A stretch of 64,000 nucleotides of DNA from Algoriphagus marinus (GTDB lineage: Bacteria; Bacteroidota; Bacteroidia; Cytophagales; Cyclobacteriaceae), in contig NZ_MSPQ01000001.1 in NCBI RefSeq assembly GCF_001936475.1, positions 868,001 to 932,000 on the forward strand, written 5' to 3'. The notes below the pieces were generated by a model that worked only from the letters and a program-made list of their open reading frames with translations, was not told where the DNA came from and did not search any database. This document shows, piece by piece, positions 8,712-15,819 of this stretch. Each line of letters starts with the position of its first letter. Position 1 is the stretch's first letter. A program made the position numbers and the translations under genes.

Positions 8712-9278
8712 GTGAAAATCGGATTGTATTTCGGCTCATTTAATCCCATCCATGTGGGGCATTTGATTATTGCGGATACGCTGTATGATCGAAGTGATCT
8801 GGATGAGGTATGGTTTGTAGTCAGTCCTCAAAACCCACTCAAAAAAAGACAAGCGCTCGCGCATGAGCATGATCGACTGCGGATGGTGGAATTAGCCATC
8901 GAGGGCAATTTTCACTTCCGGGCATCAGATGTGGAGTTCCGCATGCCTCGACCTAGCTATACGATAGATACGCTTACTTACCTGAGTGAGCAATATCCAC
9001 AGCATCAGTTCAGTTTATTTTTAGGTTCGGATAATCTGGATCAGCTGAAGAAGTGGAAAAACTACGAGCAGATTCTGGAATATTATCAGATTTTGGTCTA
9101 TCCTAGACCGGGTGAACCTAAAACTATTGAGCATCCAAGTATCCAAGTGATCGAAGCGCCACTGTTGGATATTTCGGCCACTTTTATCCGGAAGTCCATT
9201 CAAGAAGGGAAGTCAGTGCGCTACCTGATCCCTGAATCCGTGGCCGATTATATTCGGGATAAGAAGCTGTATCAGTAG
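8712..9278 (+). CDS. nadD: Nicotinate-nucleotide adenylyltransferase
   Basis: NadD joins nicotinate mononucleotide to AMP from ATP to make deamido-NAD in the NAD pathway. The protein has 188 residues, the usual size. The nucleotidyltransferase signature GSFNPIHVGH is at residues 8-17, and the C-terminal ISATFIRKSI motif (the ISSTxIR type) is present. The start is GTG at 8712, three bases after the gmk stop; the glycine-rich motif begins only seven residues in, so a later start is not possible. It is the last gene of the sigma-gmk group; no clear hairpin follows, and the first copy of a duplicated leader region begins 9 bp after the stop. Confidence 0.96.
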   Translation: MKIGLYFGSFNPIHVGHLIIADTLYDRSDLDEVWFVVSPQNPLKKRQALAHEHDRLRMVELAIEGNFHFRASDVEFRMPRPSYTIDTLTYLSEQYPQHQFSLFLGSDNLDQLKKWKNYEQILEYYQILVYPRPGEPKTIEHPSIQVIEAPLLDISATFIRKSIQEGKSVRYLIPESVADYIRDKKLYQ

Positions 9279-9286
9279 TCCTTAGG

Positions 9287-9471
9287 AATTTTAAACTAGA
9301 TAAATCTGTGATTTCAAACTAAAAACAAGATTTTTTTAAATTTTAGTATTATTTTTCAAACTAAGACTTGCGAATAAAAAAAAAAAAATTAAGATTGTAC
9401 ATGCACTGGTTTGGTGCTGGATTCCGGCCGGGTTCTTTTTTATCAATTCTTAATTTTATTATTTATGAAAA
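9287..9471 (+). repeat. Conserved leader repeat, copy A (upstream of peptide 1)
   Basis: About 180 bp is nearly identical to 11010-11191, with a few substitutions and short indels mostly in an A-run. The match runs from AATTTTAAACTA through the start codon of the small peptide gene and ends right after ATGAAAA. It contains an A13 tract (9376-9388), a TAAGATTG element (9390-9397), a short hairpin GCTGG-ATT-CCGGC (9416-9428) and a T6 run (9436-9441). Conservation of non-coding DNA up to the ATG, with much less conservation of the coding part, points to a shared regulatory leader. Confidence 0.9.
9368..9397 (+). promoter_or_regulatory. Candidate promoter of peptide gene 1 with A13 spacer
   Basis: TTG at 9368-9370 and TAAGATTG at 9390-9397 are separated by 19 bp. 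This resembles the Bacteroidota TTTG-N19-TAnnTTTG pattern with one mismatch in the -7 box. The spacer holds a run of 13 A. In the second copy the same elements are 15 bp apart because the run is 9 A. This is a pattern match only. Confidence 0.35.
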
Positions 9472-9698
9472 AATTAATTTCAGGAATGCTCTTCGTGGCT
9501 GCGATGGGTTTATCATTTAGTGGCTCCATGGCAAATGCTCAAAGCTTGGGTGGGGAACAAGACTGTGAAGAGTCGATAGACATCGATGGTGAAACCATAA
9601 CAGTGACTGTTTGTGGTCGAAAAACAAACCTTTGGGGTTTTCTAGATGGGAATAAATGTAATGCTGTAGCCACCACTTCTTGTACATTCACAAATTAA
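9465..9698 (+). CDS. Small secreted Cys-containing peptide 1 (unknown family)
   Basis: A 77-residue protein begins at the ATG at 9465, the point where the conserved leader ends; a longer frame from GTG/TTG codons upstream would translate the leader hairpin and is rejected. Residues 1-26 form a signal peptide with a Lys-rich start, a hydrophobic core and ANA-Q at the likely signal peptidase I site. The mature ~51 residues are acidic and hold four Cys, with a TVTVCGRK segment and a C-terminal C-x7-C-x-F pattern that is shared loosely with peptide 2. The arrangement recalls NVEALA-type short exported proteins of Bacteroidota that sit beside beta-propeller lipoproteins, but no NVEALA motif is present. 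The function is unknown. A hairpin lies before the next gene. Confidence 0.75.
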   Translation: MKKLISGMLFVAAMGLSFSGSMANAQSLGGEQDCEESIDIDGETITVTVCGRKTNLWGFLDGNKCNAVATTSCTFTN

Positions 9699-9708
9699 TT
9701 AGTTCAAT

Positions 9709-9733
9709 GCGGGTCGAAATGACCCGCTTTTCT
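9709..9733 (+). terminator. Intrinsic terminator or attenuator between peptide 1 and propeller 1
   Basis: GCGGGTC (9709-9715) pairs perfectly with GACCCGC (9721-9727) over a 5 nt loop and is followed by TTTTCT. It sits 10 bp after the peptide stop and 17 bp before the propeller start, so it should leave most transcripts carrying the peptide alone. Confidence 0.85.
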
Positions 9734-9749
9734 CATTTATTCTAAGGAT

Positions 9750-10889
9750 ATGATCAAACGATTATTTTGCATTGTTAAAATTGTTTTTTTTTGTGCTCTC
9801 ATTTCATGCGGACAAAACACAGCTGAGGAGGTTGCATCCTCATCAATAAAAATTAAATCAACAGCATCTGTCAAAGGTCTCAACCTAAAATCTGCTCGGA
9901 TAGTCCGTTTTTCTGACAATTCATTTGCGCCAATTGGGAGTGTGCATAAGGTGCTTATAATTGGAAATCGGATTATCATAGTTGACAAGACCATCGGAAA
10001 TTCAGTGCTTATTTTTGATGAGAGGGGTAGATACTTTAACCATATTTATAGAATAGGGGACGGTCCTGGTGAATACAAGAATTTGGAAAATATATATTAT
10101 GATGAAAAGGAAGGGTCACTTATTCTGATTCCTATGGACTATAAAAAGAAGTATTTTTTTGACATTGGTGGTAATTTTATTAAAGAGGAAAGGTATAGTG
10201 AAGATATTTATTATTCAGACTTAATCCGTTTGGGTAATTCGGAAATTCTGGTAAACAATGGTTCAATGAATTTAGAGGATGGGTTTAAAGTATATGAAAA
10301 TCAAAAGTTAGTTACGTCAGCAATACCTTTTGTTGATTATTTGGATATGACTCCATTGGATGGAAGGAATGTTATTTCTAAAATTGATGGGGATAATTAT
10401 AATTTTACTGTCGGAAATAGGGATACTATTTTTCGATATGATGCAAAGAGCCATGAGATTTCAGCTGACTATATTTTTGATTTCGAACCTCCGATTTCCA
10501 AAATCGATTATGCTAACCATCCTAGTCCATTAGAATATTTTGTTGAAAGCAAAATGTTTATTGGTATTTTCGATATTTTTCAAAATGGTAATTTCCTTTC
10601 GTTCACAACTTTTAAATATCCGAGAATCAAAGGTAGGCTCCTCTCAAAATCAACTAAAAAGCTTTATGATACTGAGGAATTTATCCGGGAGGAAGTAGGT
10701 AATCTTGGTTTTGAAGGCATTCTGGGTTTGGGACAAAATGGAGAGTTTATTGCGGTGCTGAAGGCTGGTGACAATGGGAACTGGGATTTTTCGAAGAATA
10801 AGGATTTAGAGGAAGCTTACGGTGAAATGAATGATTTAGGACCTGAGGAGTTTTTACTGCTTTTCTTTGAGATTGAGGAGAGAGACTAG
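9750..10889 (+). CDS. 6-bladed beta-propeller lipoprotein 1
   Basis: The 379-residue protein has a signal peptide with lipobox LISC-G, so Cys20 should be lipidated. The rest is beta-rich and has the hallmark of Bacteroidota 6-bladed propeller proteins (PF17170/BF3164-like): a strand pair ending in VLIFDERGRYFNHIYRIGDGPGEY (GDGPGEY at 103-109) followed by repeats of the form ...YDEKEGSLILIP. Such proteins are thought to sit at the cell surface or in the periplasm and bind ligands; no enzyme activity is known to me. AAGGA lies just before the ATG at 9750. It is paired with secreted peptide 1 upstream and with a weak terminator downstream. Binding or maturing the peptide is a plausible role, inferred from the duplicated pairing. 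Confidence 0.8.
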   Translation: MIKRLFCIVKIVFFCALISCGQNTAEEVASSSIKIKSTASVKGLNLKSARIVRFSDNSFAPIGSVHKVLIIGNRIIIVDKTIGNSVLIFDERGRYFNHIYRIGDGPGEYKNLENIYYDEKEGSLILIPMDYKKKYFFDIGGNFIKEERYSEDIYYSDLIRLGNSEILVNNGSMNLEDGFKVYENQKLVTSAIPFVDYLDMTPLDGRNVISKIDGDNYNFTVGNRDTIFRYDAKSHEISADYIFDFEPPISKIDYANHPSPLEYFVESKMFIGIFDIFQNGNFLSFTTFKYPRIKGRLLSKSTKKLYDTEEFIREEVGNLGFEGILGLGQNGEFIAVLKAGDNGNWDFSKNKDLEEAYGEMNDLGPEEFLLLFFEIEERD

Positions 10890-10984
10890 TATGTTTTTTA
10901 TTCGAAAACCTCCTAAACTAAATTCGGGATACTTTTCAGCTTAGTCTATAAAAATGCCAAGGGTAAAGACTTCAACTCAGGATA

Positions 10985-11006
10985 AAAAGCTGTTTCATTA
11001 GCTTTT
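10985..11006 (+). terminator. Weak intrinsic terminator after propeller 1
   Basis: AAAAGCT (10985-10991) pairs with AGCTTTT (11000-11006) over an 8 nt loop, with T residues on the 3' side. It lies 96 bp after the stop and just before leader copy B. Confidence 0.55.
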
Positions 11007-11009
11007 ATA

Positions 11010-11191
11010 AATTTTAAACTATAAAAACCTGTGATTTTGAACTAAAAACAAGCTTTTTTTAAATTTTAGGATTAGTTTTCAAACTAAGATTTGCAAATAA
11101 AAAAAAATTAAGATTGTACATGCACTAGGTTGGTGCTGGATTCTGGCCGGGGTTCTTTTTTATCAATTCTTAATTTTATTATTTATGAAAA
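11010..11191 (+). repeat. Conserved leader repeat, copy B (upstream of peptide 2)
   Basis: This is the second copy of the leader at 9287-9471. It ends at the same place relative to the start codon (ATGAAAA). Its A-run has 9 A instead of 13. The hairpin at 11135-11147 is GCTGG-ATT-CTGGC: the C-to-T change against copy A keeps the pairing as a G-U wobble. A T6 run follows at 11156-11161. Confidence 0.9.
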
Positions 11192-11415
11192 TCAGTAAGA
11201 TTAAATCGTTTGTTTTTGGATTGGCCTTTTTGGGGTCAATGGGTTTTGGTGGGATCAATAGTCAGGCTCAAACTGATGGTGATGATCCGGGGCTTGAAGG
11301 AGGCTGCTTTCAAAGAATGGTCATCTGCAATGGTTCGATGACAGTTTATCATTGCGATGGTAAGAGAACTGGAAGTCAATGCAGTACCTATCAGATTGGA
11401 TGTTTATTTTGTTAA
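11185..11415 (+). CDS. Small secreted Cys-rich peptide 2 (unknown family)
   Basis: A 76-residue protein starts at the ATG that ends leader copy B. Residues 1-29 are a signal peptide ending in SQAQ. The mature ~47 residues hold six Cys (an even number, as in disulfide-bonded peptides), many Gly, and end in GCLFC. The stretch TVYHCDGK aligns with TVTVCGRK of peptide 1, and both end with C-x6/7-C-x-F, so the two are probably distant duplicates whose mature parts have diverged far more than their leaders. The function is unknown; candidates are a signalling peptide, a toxin or a substrate of the neighbouring propeller and thioredoxin-like proteins. Confidence 0.75.
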   Translation: MKISKIKSFVFGLAFLGSMGFGGINSQAQTDGDDPGLEGGCFQRMVICNGSMTVYHCDGKRTGSQCSTYQIGCLFC

Positions 11416-11425
11416 ATTTTAAAGT

Positions 11426-11464
11426 AAAGTTGGCTTTACCAAGAGATTGGTTAAGTCAACTTTT
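11426..11464 (+). terminator. Hairpin between peptide 2 and propeller 2
   Basis: AAAGTTGGCTT (11426-11436) pairs with AAGTCAACTTT (11453-11463) with one G-U wobble over a 16 nt loop, ending in a T4 run. It takes the same position as the terminator in cassette 1, but it is less GC-rich. Confidence 0.55.
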
Positions 11465-11500
11465 AATCTAAATAGTATGATTTTTAAAACGTGTGTGTTC

Positions 11501-12631
11501 ATGAAAAAACAAATCTCAGTAGTACTTACTATTTTATTTTTCTCTTGTTCTAACCAAAATTCCAATCAAATAGAAAGTTCTTTAACTGAACTTGAGTTGG
11601 AAGATATATTACGAATAGAGAAAAGTCACTTTGAAATTGTAGACCTTATTCCTTTTGAGACTACTTCAGAAAATTTGATGGGAAATGACTTACGAATTAG
11701 AAGTAACAAGGATTATTATTTTGTTTTCGACGAAGGAGTTCAAGATTGTGTTCATCAATTCGAAAAAAGCGGAAAGTATCTTGGTCGGAGAGCAATCGTG
11801 GGAGAAGGCCCGAATACAATAACTAGGTTGAGTGATTTTTTTGTAGCTGAAGATGGAAAACTTGTGGTGCTAAATTCTCTTGGCGATCAAGCAGAAGTAT
11901 TGGCTGTTGATGTTGATAATTCGATTCAATCTATTTTTAAAGTGGACTATATTCCAAGTTCCTTTACCAAATTGCCTTCCGGGGATTATCTTTTCTATGG
12001 TAGCTATAATCTCCCGTTTGTGAGTCATCGACTGATTCGAACTGATTCGAACGGTGTCATTCAGGAGAAGTATTTAGAAAATCAATATTCCAACAAAATG
12101 CTTCCCATGACAGAGCGTAATTTTTTTAAAAACGAATCTGACCTTTTTGTTGTGGAGACATTCAATAACATTGTTTTTCAGTTAGTTGAAGATGAATTAA
12201 AACCAATCATCAAGGTCGATTTTGGAAATCTTGCTATTCCGGCTAAATTCTGGGAATTAAATCTTTTGGAGGGTGGATTTGACCTTATCCAACAGAATGG
12301 ATTTGCAAACTTCAATGGCTTTTTTAAAGACGATAAATACTCCTTAATTAGTTTACATGTTCAAAAACCTTCTGGCATCTTCAAAAATCTAATTATTACC
12401 AATCAGTTAAATGGTGCGCAAAGTGTTTTGGAAACTAGTCTTTCAGATGATTATTTTTATCACTATCCAGTTGGAATTGAGGGTGATGAGTTTCTGTTTG
12501 TCACCTATCAATCTGAAATAAAGAAAGAAAAAGATTTAAAATTAAGCGTTGCTTTAATGGCTAAAATACCTGATGGTGACTTTGATTACCCTGTTTTAAT
12601 GAAAGTTAAGTTTTCTGATGCGACGAATTAA
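11501..12631 (+). CDS. Beta-propeller lipoprotein 2 (BF3164/TolB-like)
   Basis: From the ATG at 11501 the protein has 376 residues and a clean lipoprotein signal ending FFSC-S (Cys16). A longer frame from 11447 would start inside the upstream hairpin and put 18 odd residues before the signal, so it is rejected. The body has propeller-type repeats, e.g. VHQFEKSGKYLGRRAIVGEGP and later EDGKLVVLN segments. It is only distantly similar to propeller 1 but has the same size, lipobox and place after a secreted peptide. It overlaps the next gene by 14 bp, so those two are translationally coupled. It is probably anchored in the outer membrane or periplasm; its ligand is unknown. Confidence 0.78.
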   Translation: MKKQISVVLTILFFSCSNQNSNQIESSLTELELEDILRIEKSHFEIVDLIPFETTSENLMGNDLRIRSNKDYYFVFDEGVQDCVHQFEKSGKYLGRRAIVGEGPNTITRLSDFFVAEDGKLVVLNSLGDQAEVLAVDVDNSIQSIFKVDYIPSSFTKLPSGDYLFYGSYNLPFVSHRLIRTDSNGVIQEKYLENQYSNKMLPMTERNFFKNESDLFVVETFNNIVFQLVEDELKPIIKVDFGNLAIPAKFWELNLLEGGFDLIQQNGFANFNGFFKDDKYSLISLHVQKPSGIFKNLIITNQLNGAQSVLETSLSDDYFYHYPVGIEGDEFLFVTYQSEIKKEKDLKLSVALMAKIPDGDFDYPVLMKVKFSDATN

Positions 12632-13151
12632 AAAAATAAGGTTTTTTGCTTCATTGGCGTTATTATTTACATTCTCTGCCTGTCAGCAAAACCAGTTTAA
12701 TCAAATGAAATTCCCCAAAGATTTAGATCGAATTAATAGCGAATTGCCTGCAAGGAAGATCAATCTTGGGACGACGAATAAAATTGTCTTTTACCTAGAT
12801 ATTTCGAAGAGTTCACTTTTTTTATTTAAGAGCACTATGTTGGATTGGCCTGAATTTGCCAAAGAATACCCAGATCTAGCAGTATTAATTTATCTGTCAG
12901 GAGTGGATGAAACAGGTAGCCGAACTAAAGAGAACATGGAGAAGATTCTTCGCTCATCGAATTTCCCGTATGAGGTTTTTCTTGATCCAGATTATCAATT
13001 GTATGAATTGAATAGTTTGGACCGCTTTCCTTATGAAAACAAAGACCTTCAGACCTATTATGTGAAAGGAAATGAGATTCTAGGAATTTCTAATTTCGGG
13101 ATGCCAAATGCAAGAAAGGAAGAGTTAGATCGATATTTTGGGAGGGATTAA
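12618..13151 (+). CDS. Thioredoxin-fold-like lipoprotein without CxxC
   Basis: This 177-residue protein has a signal peptide with lipobox FSAC-Q (Cys22), which is its only Cys. The body looks like the redoxin/TlpA fold: a strand KIVFYLDIS, a helix with FAKEYPDLAVLIYLSG, then FPYEVFLDPDYQLYELNSL and a C-terminal strand YYVKGNEILGISNFG, as in peroxiredoxin-like proteins where a stored-residue segment precedes the last strand. The catalytic CxxC is missing, so it is not a disulfide oxidoreductase in the usual sense. Its ATG lies within the end of the propeller 2 gene. Proteins of this kind are often found beside 6-bladed propeller genes in Bacteroidota. The fold call is by eye and moderate. Confidence 0.65.
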   Translation: MRRIKKIRFFASLALLFTFSACQQNQFNQMKFPKDLDRINSELPARKINLGTTNKIVFYLDISKSSLFLFKSTMLDWPEFAKEYPDLAVLIYLSGVDETGSRTKENMEKILRSSNFPYEVFLDPDYQLYELNSLDRFPYENKDLQTYYVKGNEILGISNFGMPNARKEELDRYFGRD

Positions 13152-13474
13152 ATACTAATTATACATTATATCAGCTACTAGGAGGAGTCTTGCAAACTCA
13201 AAATAAGTACAAACTACCCGTTAATTACCACGACAGTTTGTAATCGGAAAACATCAGTTATAGGAATAGTTTCTGGGCTAAGTTGTGACTTAGTTGATAC
13301 GACTACCTGTTCCTTTACTAACCATTGAGGATGATAAGATTAATAGCTGTCTAGTGTTCTCGTTTGCCTCTTTATTAAATCCATCTTTCTTCCTACATTT
13401 TTGGATTCCAGTTAAGCATTTACTTTCTTGCCTCTTGCCCAAAACCTACTTTTTATCAATTCAAACCTGAACAT
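13152..13474. other. 323 bp spacer before GH15, with one inverted repeat
   Basis: No gene is visible. An 8 bp perfect inverted repeat, TACAAACT (13208-13215) and AGTTTGTA (13235-13242), has a 19 nt gap and no T-run, so it looks more like an operator or a structured RNA than a terminator. A promoter for the GH15 gene should lie here, but no good TTTG/TAnnTTTG pair was found. Confidence 0.35.
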
Positions 13475-15256
13475 ATGACTAAACATATCTACGAAAGTGG
13501 GCTAATTGGCAATTGCGCCTTTATCGCCCATGTAGAAAAAACTACCAATATCAGCTGGCTTTGCTTCCCTCGGTTCGACTCGGATTTTATTTTTGGAGGG
13601 CTCCTGGATCGCAGAAAAGGTGGGCAGTTCACCGTCCTACCGGAATCAGAGAATTTTGAAACCTCCCAAGCTTATTTGGAAAACACCAATATTCTTCAAA
13701 CAACAGTTACTTCTGGTGAGAATAGCTACAGAGTCACAGACTTTGCTCCCCGTTTTAAAAACTATGATCGCTACTACAAGCCGCTGATGCTAATCAGAAA
13801 AGTAGAAGCTTTAAGCGGTTCTCCAAGGATAAAAATTAAATGTGAGCCGGTAACTGATTATGGGAAAATCCAATTGACCCCAAGTATTGGAAGTAACCAT
13901 GTGCGATACATGGGAATTGATCAGGAGCTGAGATTGACCACCAATGCTTCGATGAGCTACATCACTGAGGATAAATCATTTGCGCTTCATAAGCCTATTT
14001 ATTTGGTTTTTACTTATGGCAGACCTTTGGAAGCTCCTATTGAAACTACTTGTGAGCGCTTTCTACATGCGACTACTTCCTATTGGCAGGAATGGGTCAA
14101 GTCCACCAGCATTCCCAACTTTCACCAGAAATTGGTTCTCCGCTCTGCATTAGTCCTCAAAATACATCAATACGAAGACACCGGGGCTATTATTGCTGCA
14201 TCGACTACCAGTTTGCCAGAGTCTCCAAACTCGACTAGAAATTGGGATTATCGCTACTGCTGGATTCGGGATACCTATTATACCCTTACGTGTTTCAATA
14301 GCTTGGGGCACTTTGAGGAGTTGGAAAAGTACTTTGAGTTTATTCATAATCTTCGCACAGGCGAAGATGGACGCTATCAGCCTCTCTATTCGATTACTGG
14401 CGGAGCACTCTTGACAGAGGAGATTTCGGATCTCGATGGGTATTTGGGAAATAAGCCAGTACGTTTCGGGAATCAGGCCTATACACATATTCAAAATGAT
14501 CTCTATGGTCAGGTGTTAGTTTCTTTACTGCCTCTGTATTCTGATCAGCGATTTACTGAAGAGGAGCGAATGCACTCTGAGCCAATGATTATGAATCTGC
14601 TAAACAAGATCGAATTGACGATGAATGAGAAGGATGCGGGACTTTGGGAGTTCCGCAACTTGGCTCAAGAGCATTGTTATACCTTCTTATTTCACTGGGC
14701 CGGAGCCTGTGCAGCTGCCAAAATGGGGATTCGACTGAAAAACGATACCATGTACAATAAAGCAATCGCCCTACGTGATCTTGCTAAGGACAAAATAGAA
14801 TCCTGCTATCTGCCGGATCGGAAGGCTTATTCCCAAGCTATCGGTTCGAAGTATATGGATGCAAGTACGCTTCAGTTAATTACAATGGGTTATTTTGGTG
14901 ATGATCTAGAGCGTGCAAATGAACATCTCAAAGCATTGGAAGAGGATTTGTTGGCAAAAAATTTCTTGTTTTACCGATACAAGCATATGGATGATTTCGG
15001 GGTGCCTGAGACCACATTTTTGATTTGTGCATTTTGGTATATTGAAGCTTTGGCTTGCGTGGGAAGATTGCAGGAGGCTGTGGAAGGTTTCGAGACGCTA
15101 GTACAATACTGCAACGATCTGAAATTATTCTCCGAAGACGTAGATCAGCATACGGGCAGTCAATGGGGTAATTTCCCACAGGCTTATTCCCATGTGGGAC
15201 TGATGAATGCGGCTTTCAGAATCGGTAAAAAGCTGGATAAGCCTAATTTCTTGTAA
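13475..15256 (+). CDS. Glycoside hydrolase family 15 protein (glucoamylase/trehalase-like)
   Basis: The 593-residue cytoplasmic protein has the two-part GH15 layout: an N-terminal beta-sandwich (about 1-220; SGLIGNCAFIAHVEKTTNISWLCFPRFDS) and a C-terminal (alpha/alpha)6 barrel starting with SRNWDYRYCWIRDTYYTL near residue 255. The family hydrolyses alpha-glucosidic bonds by inversion; bacterial members include glucoamylases, dextranases and trehalases. No signal peptide is present. The fused OtsAB gene is close by on the other strand, so trehalose is a plausible substrate, and the pair could set the trehalose pool (inference). A repeat-rich spacer follows. Confidence 0.9.
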   Translation: MTKHIYESGLIGNCAFIAHVEKTTNISWLCFPRFDSDFIFGGLLDRRKGGQFTVLPESENFETSQAYLENTNILQTTVTSGENSYRVTDFAPRFKNYDRYYKPLMLIRKVEALSGSPRIKIKCEPVTDYGKIQLTPSIGSNHVRYMGIDQELRLTTNASMSYITEDKSFALHKPIYLVFTYGRPLEAPIETTCERFLHATTSYWQEWVKSTSIPNFHQKLVLRSALVLKIHQYEDTGAIIAASTTSLPESPNSTRNWDYRYCWIRDTYYTLTCFNSLGHFEELEKYFEFIHNLRTGEDGRYQPLYSITGGALLTEEISDLDGYLGNKPVRFGNQAYTHIQNDLYGQVLVSLLPLYSDQRFTEEERMHSEPMIMNLLNKIELTMNEKDAGLWEFRNLAQEHCYTFLFHWAGACAAAKMGIRLKNDTMYNKAIALRDLAKDKIESCYLPDRKAYSQAIGSKYMDASTLQLITMGYFGDDLERANEHLKALEEDLLAKNFLFYRYKHMDDFGVPETTFLICAFWYIEALACVGRLQEAVEGFETLVQYCNDLKLFSEDVDQHTGSQWGNFPQAYSHVGLMNAAFRIGKKLDKPNFL

Positions 15257-15283
15257 ATCAATTTTAACCAAAAAGAACGGAAA

Positions 15284-15435
15284 GCTTTTTTGAACCACGA
15301 AGGACACTAAGGTTTTCACGAAGGTCACAAAGGGTTTTTAATCAAAAAGCAGGAAATTTGCTGTAGGTCATGTTGCAACTAAACGAAATTAGATAGAAGG
15401 TTTTTTGCCGCCAAGTACACTAAGGTTCGCTAAGG
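15284..15435 (+). repeat. Dispersed-type repeat, copy 1
   Basis: A ~150 bp element begins GCTTTTTTGAACCACGAAGG and contains ACTAAGGTTTTCACGAAGGTC, then AACTAAACGAAATTAGATAG and ends AAGTACACTAAGGTTCGC. It repeats imperfectly at 15591-15746. The CACGAAGGNCACTAAGG wording is typical of non-coding repeats scattered in Bacteroidota genomes (recalled, not searched). Confidence 0.8.
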
Positions 15436-15479
15436 AGAGAAAGCAGGCCTATCACTAAAACTTGACTCTTCCTTTCAAA

Positions 15480-15496
15480 ACACCCCAGAGGGGTGT
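15480..15496. repeat. REP-like palindrome
   Basis: ACACCCC (15480-15486) and GGGGTGT (15490-15496) form a perfect 7 bp palindrome with a 3 nt loop (AGA), between the two copies of the long repeat. Short CCCC/GGGG palindromes of this kind recur in Bacteroidota intergenic DNA. No transposase is nearby. Confidence 0.6.
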
Positions 15497-15590
15497 AATA
15501 TGGCTAGAAATAAGGTTCTGTTCAAGTATCTGGCTCCCGCGAAGGATTATATTTTGGAAAAATGATGCATATCCTGGACCATGGAAACAG

Positions 15591-15746
15591 GCTTTTTTAA
15601 CCACAGAGGACGCTAAGGGTTTCACGAAGTTCACAAAGAGTTTTATTTTAAATCAGAAAATCCAAATCAGAAAATTTGCTACAGGTCATGGCAACTAAAC
15701 GAAATTAGATAGAAGGTTTTTTTACAGTCAAGTACGCTAAGGTTAA
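15591..15746 (+). repeat. Dispersed-type repeat, copy 2
   Basis: This is the second copy of the 15284-15435 element, in the same orientation. It opens with GCTTTTTTAACCACAGAGGA and shares TTCACGAAG-TCACAAAG, TTTGCT-CAGGTCATG, the block GCAACTAAACGAAATTAGAT and AAGTACGCTAAGGT. A small insertion (TCAGAAAATCCAAATCAG) looks like a local duplication of TCAGAAAA. A 78-codon frame across it is a product of the repeats and not a gene. Confidence 0.8.
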
Positions 15747-15819
15747 GTACTTTTTTCACACCTAATTTTCAGACTTAGTTTAATACTTGTAGCTTCAATA
15801 TTCGAAAAAAATTCTGTTC

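Noticed and set aside
11447-11500. Longer start for propeller lipoprotein 2
   Set aside because: It begins inside the hairpin after peptide 2 and would bury the lipoprotein signal 18 residues in.
15462-15698. A 78-codon frame in the spacer after GH15
   Set aside because: It is made of the two dispersed repeats and the palindrome and has no coding character.
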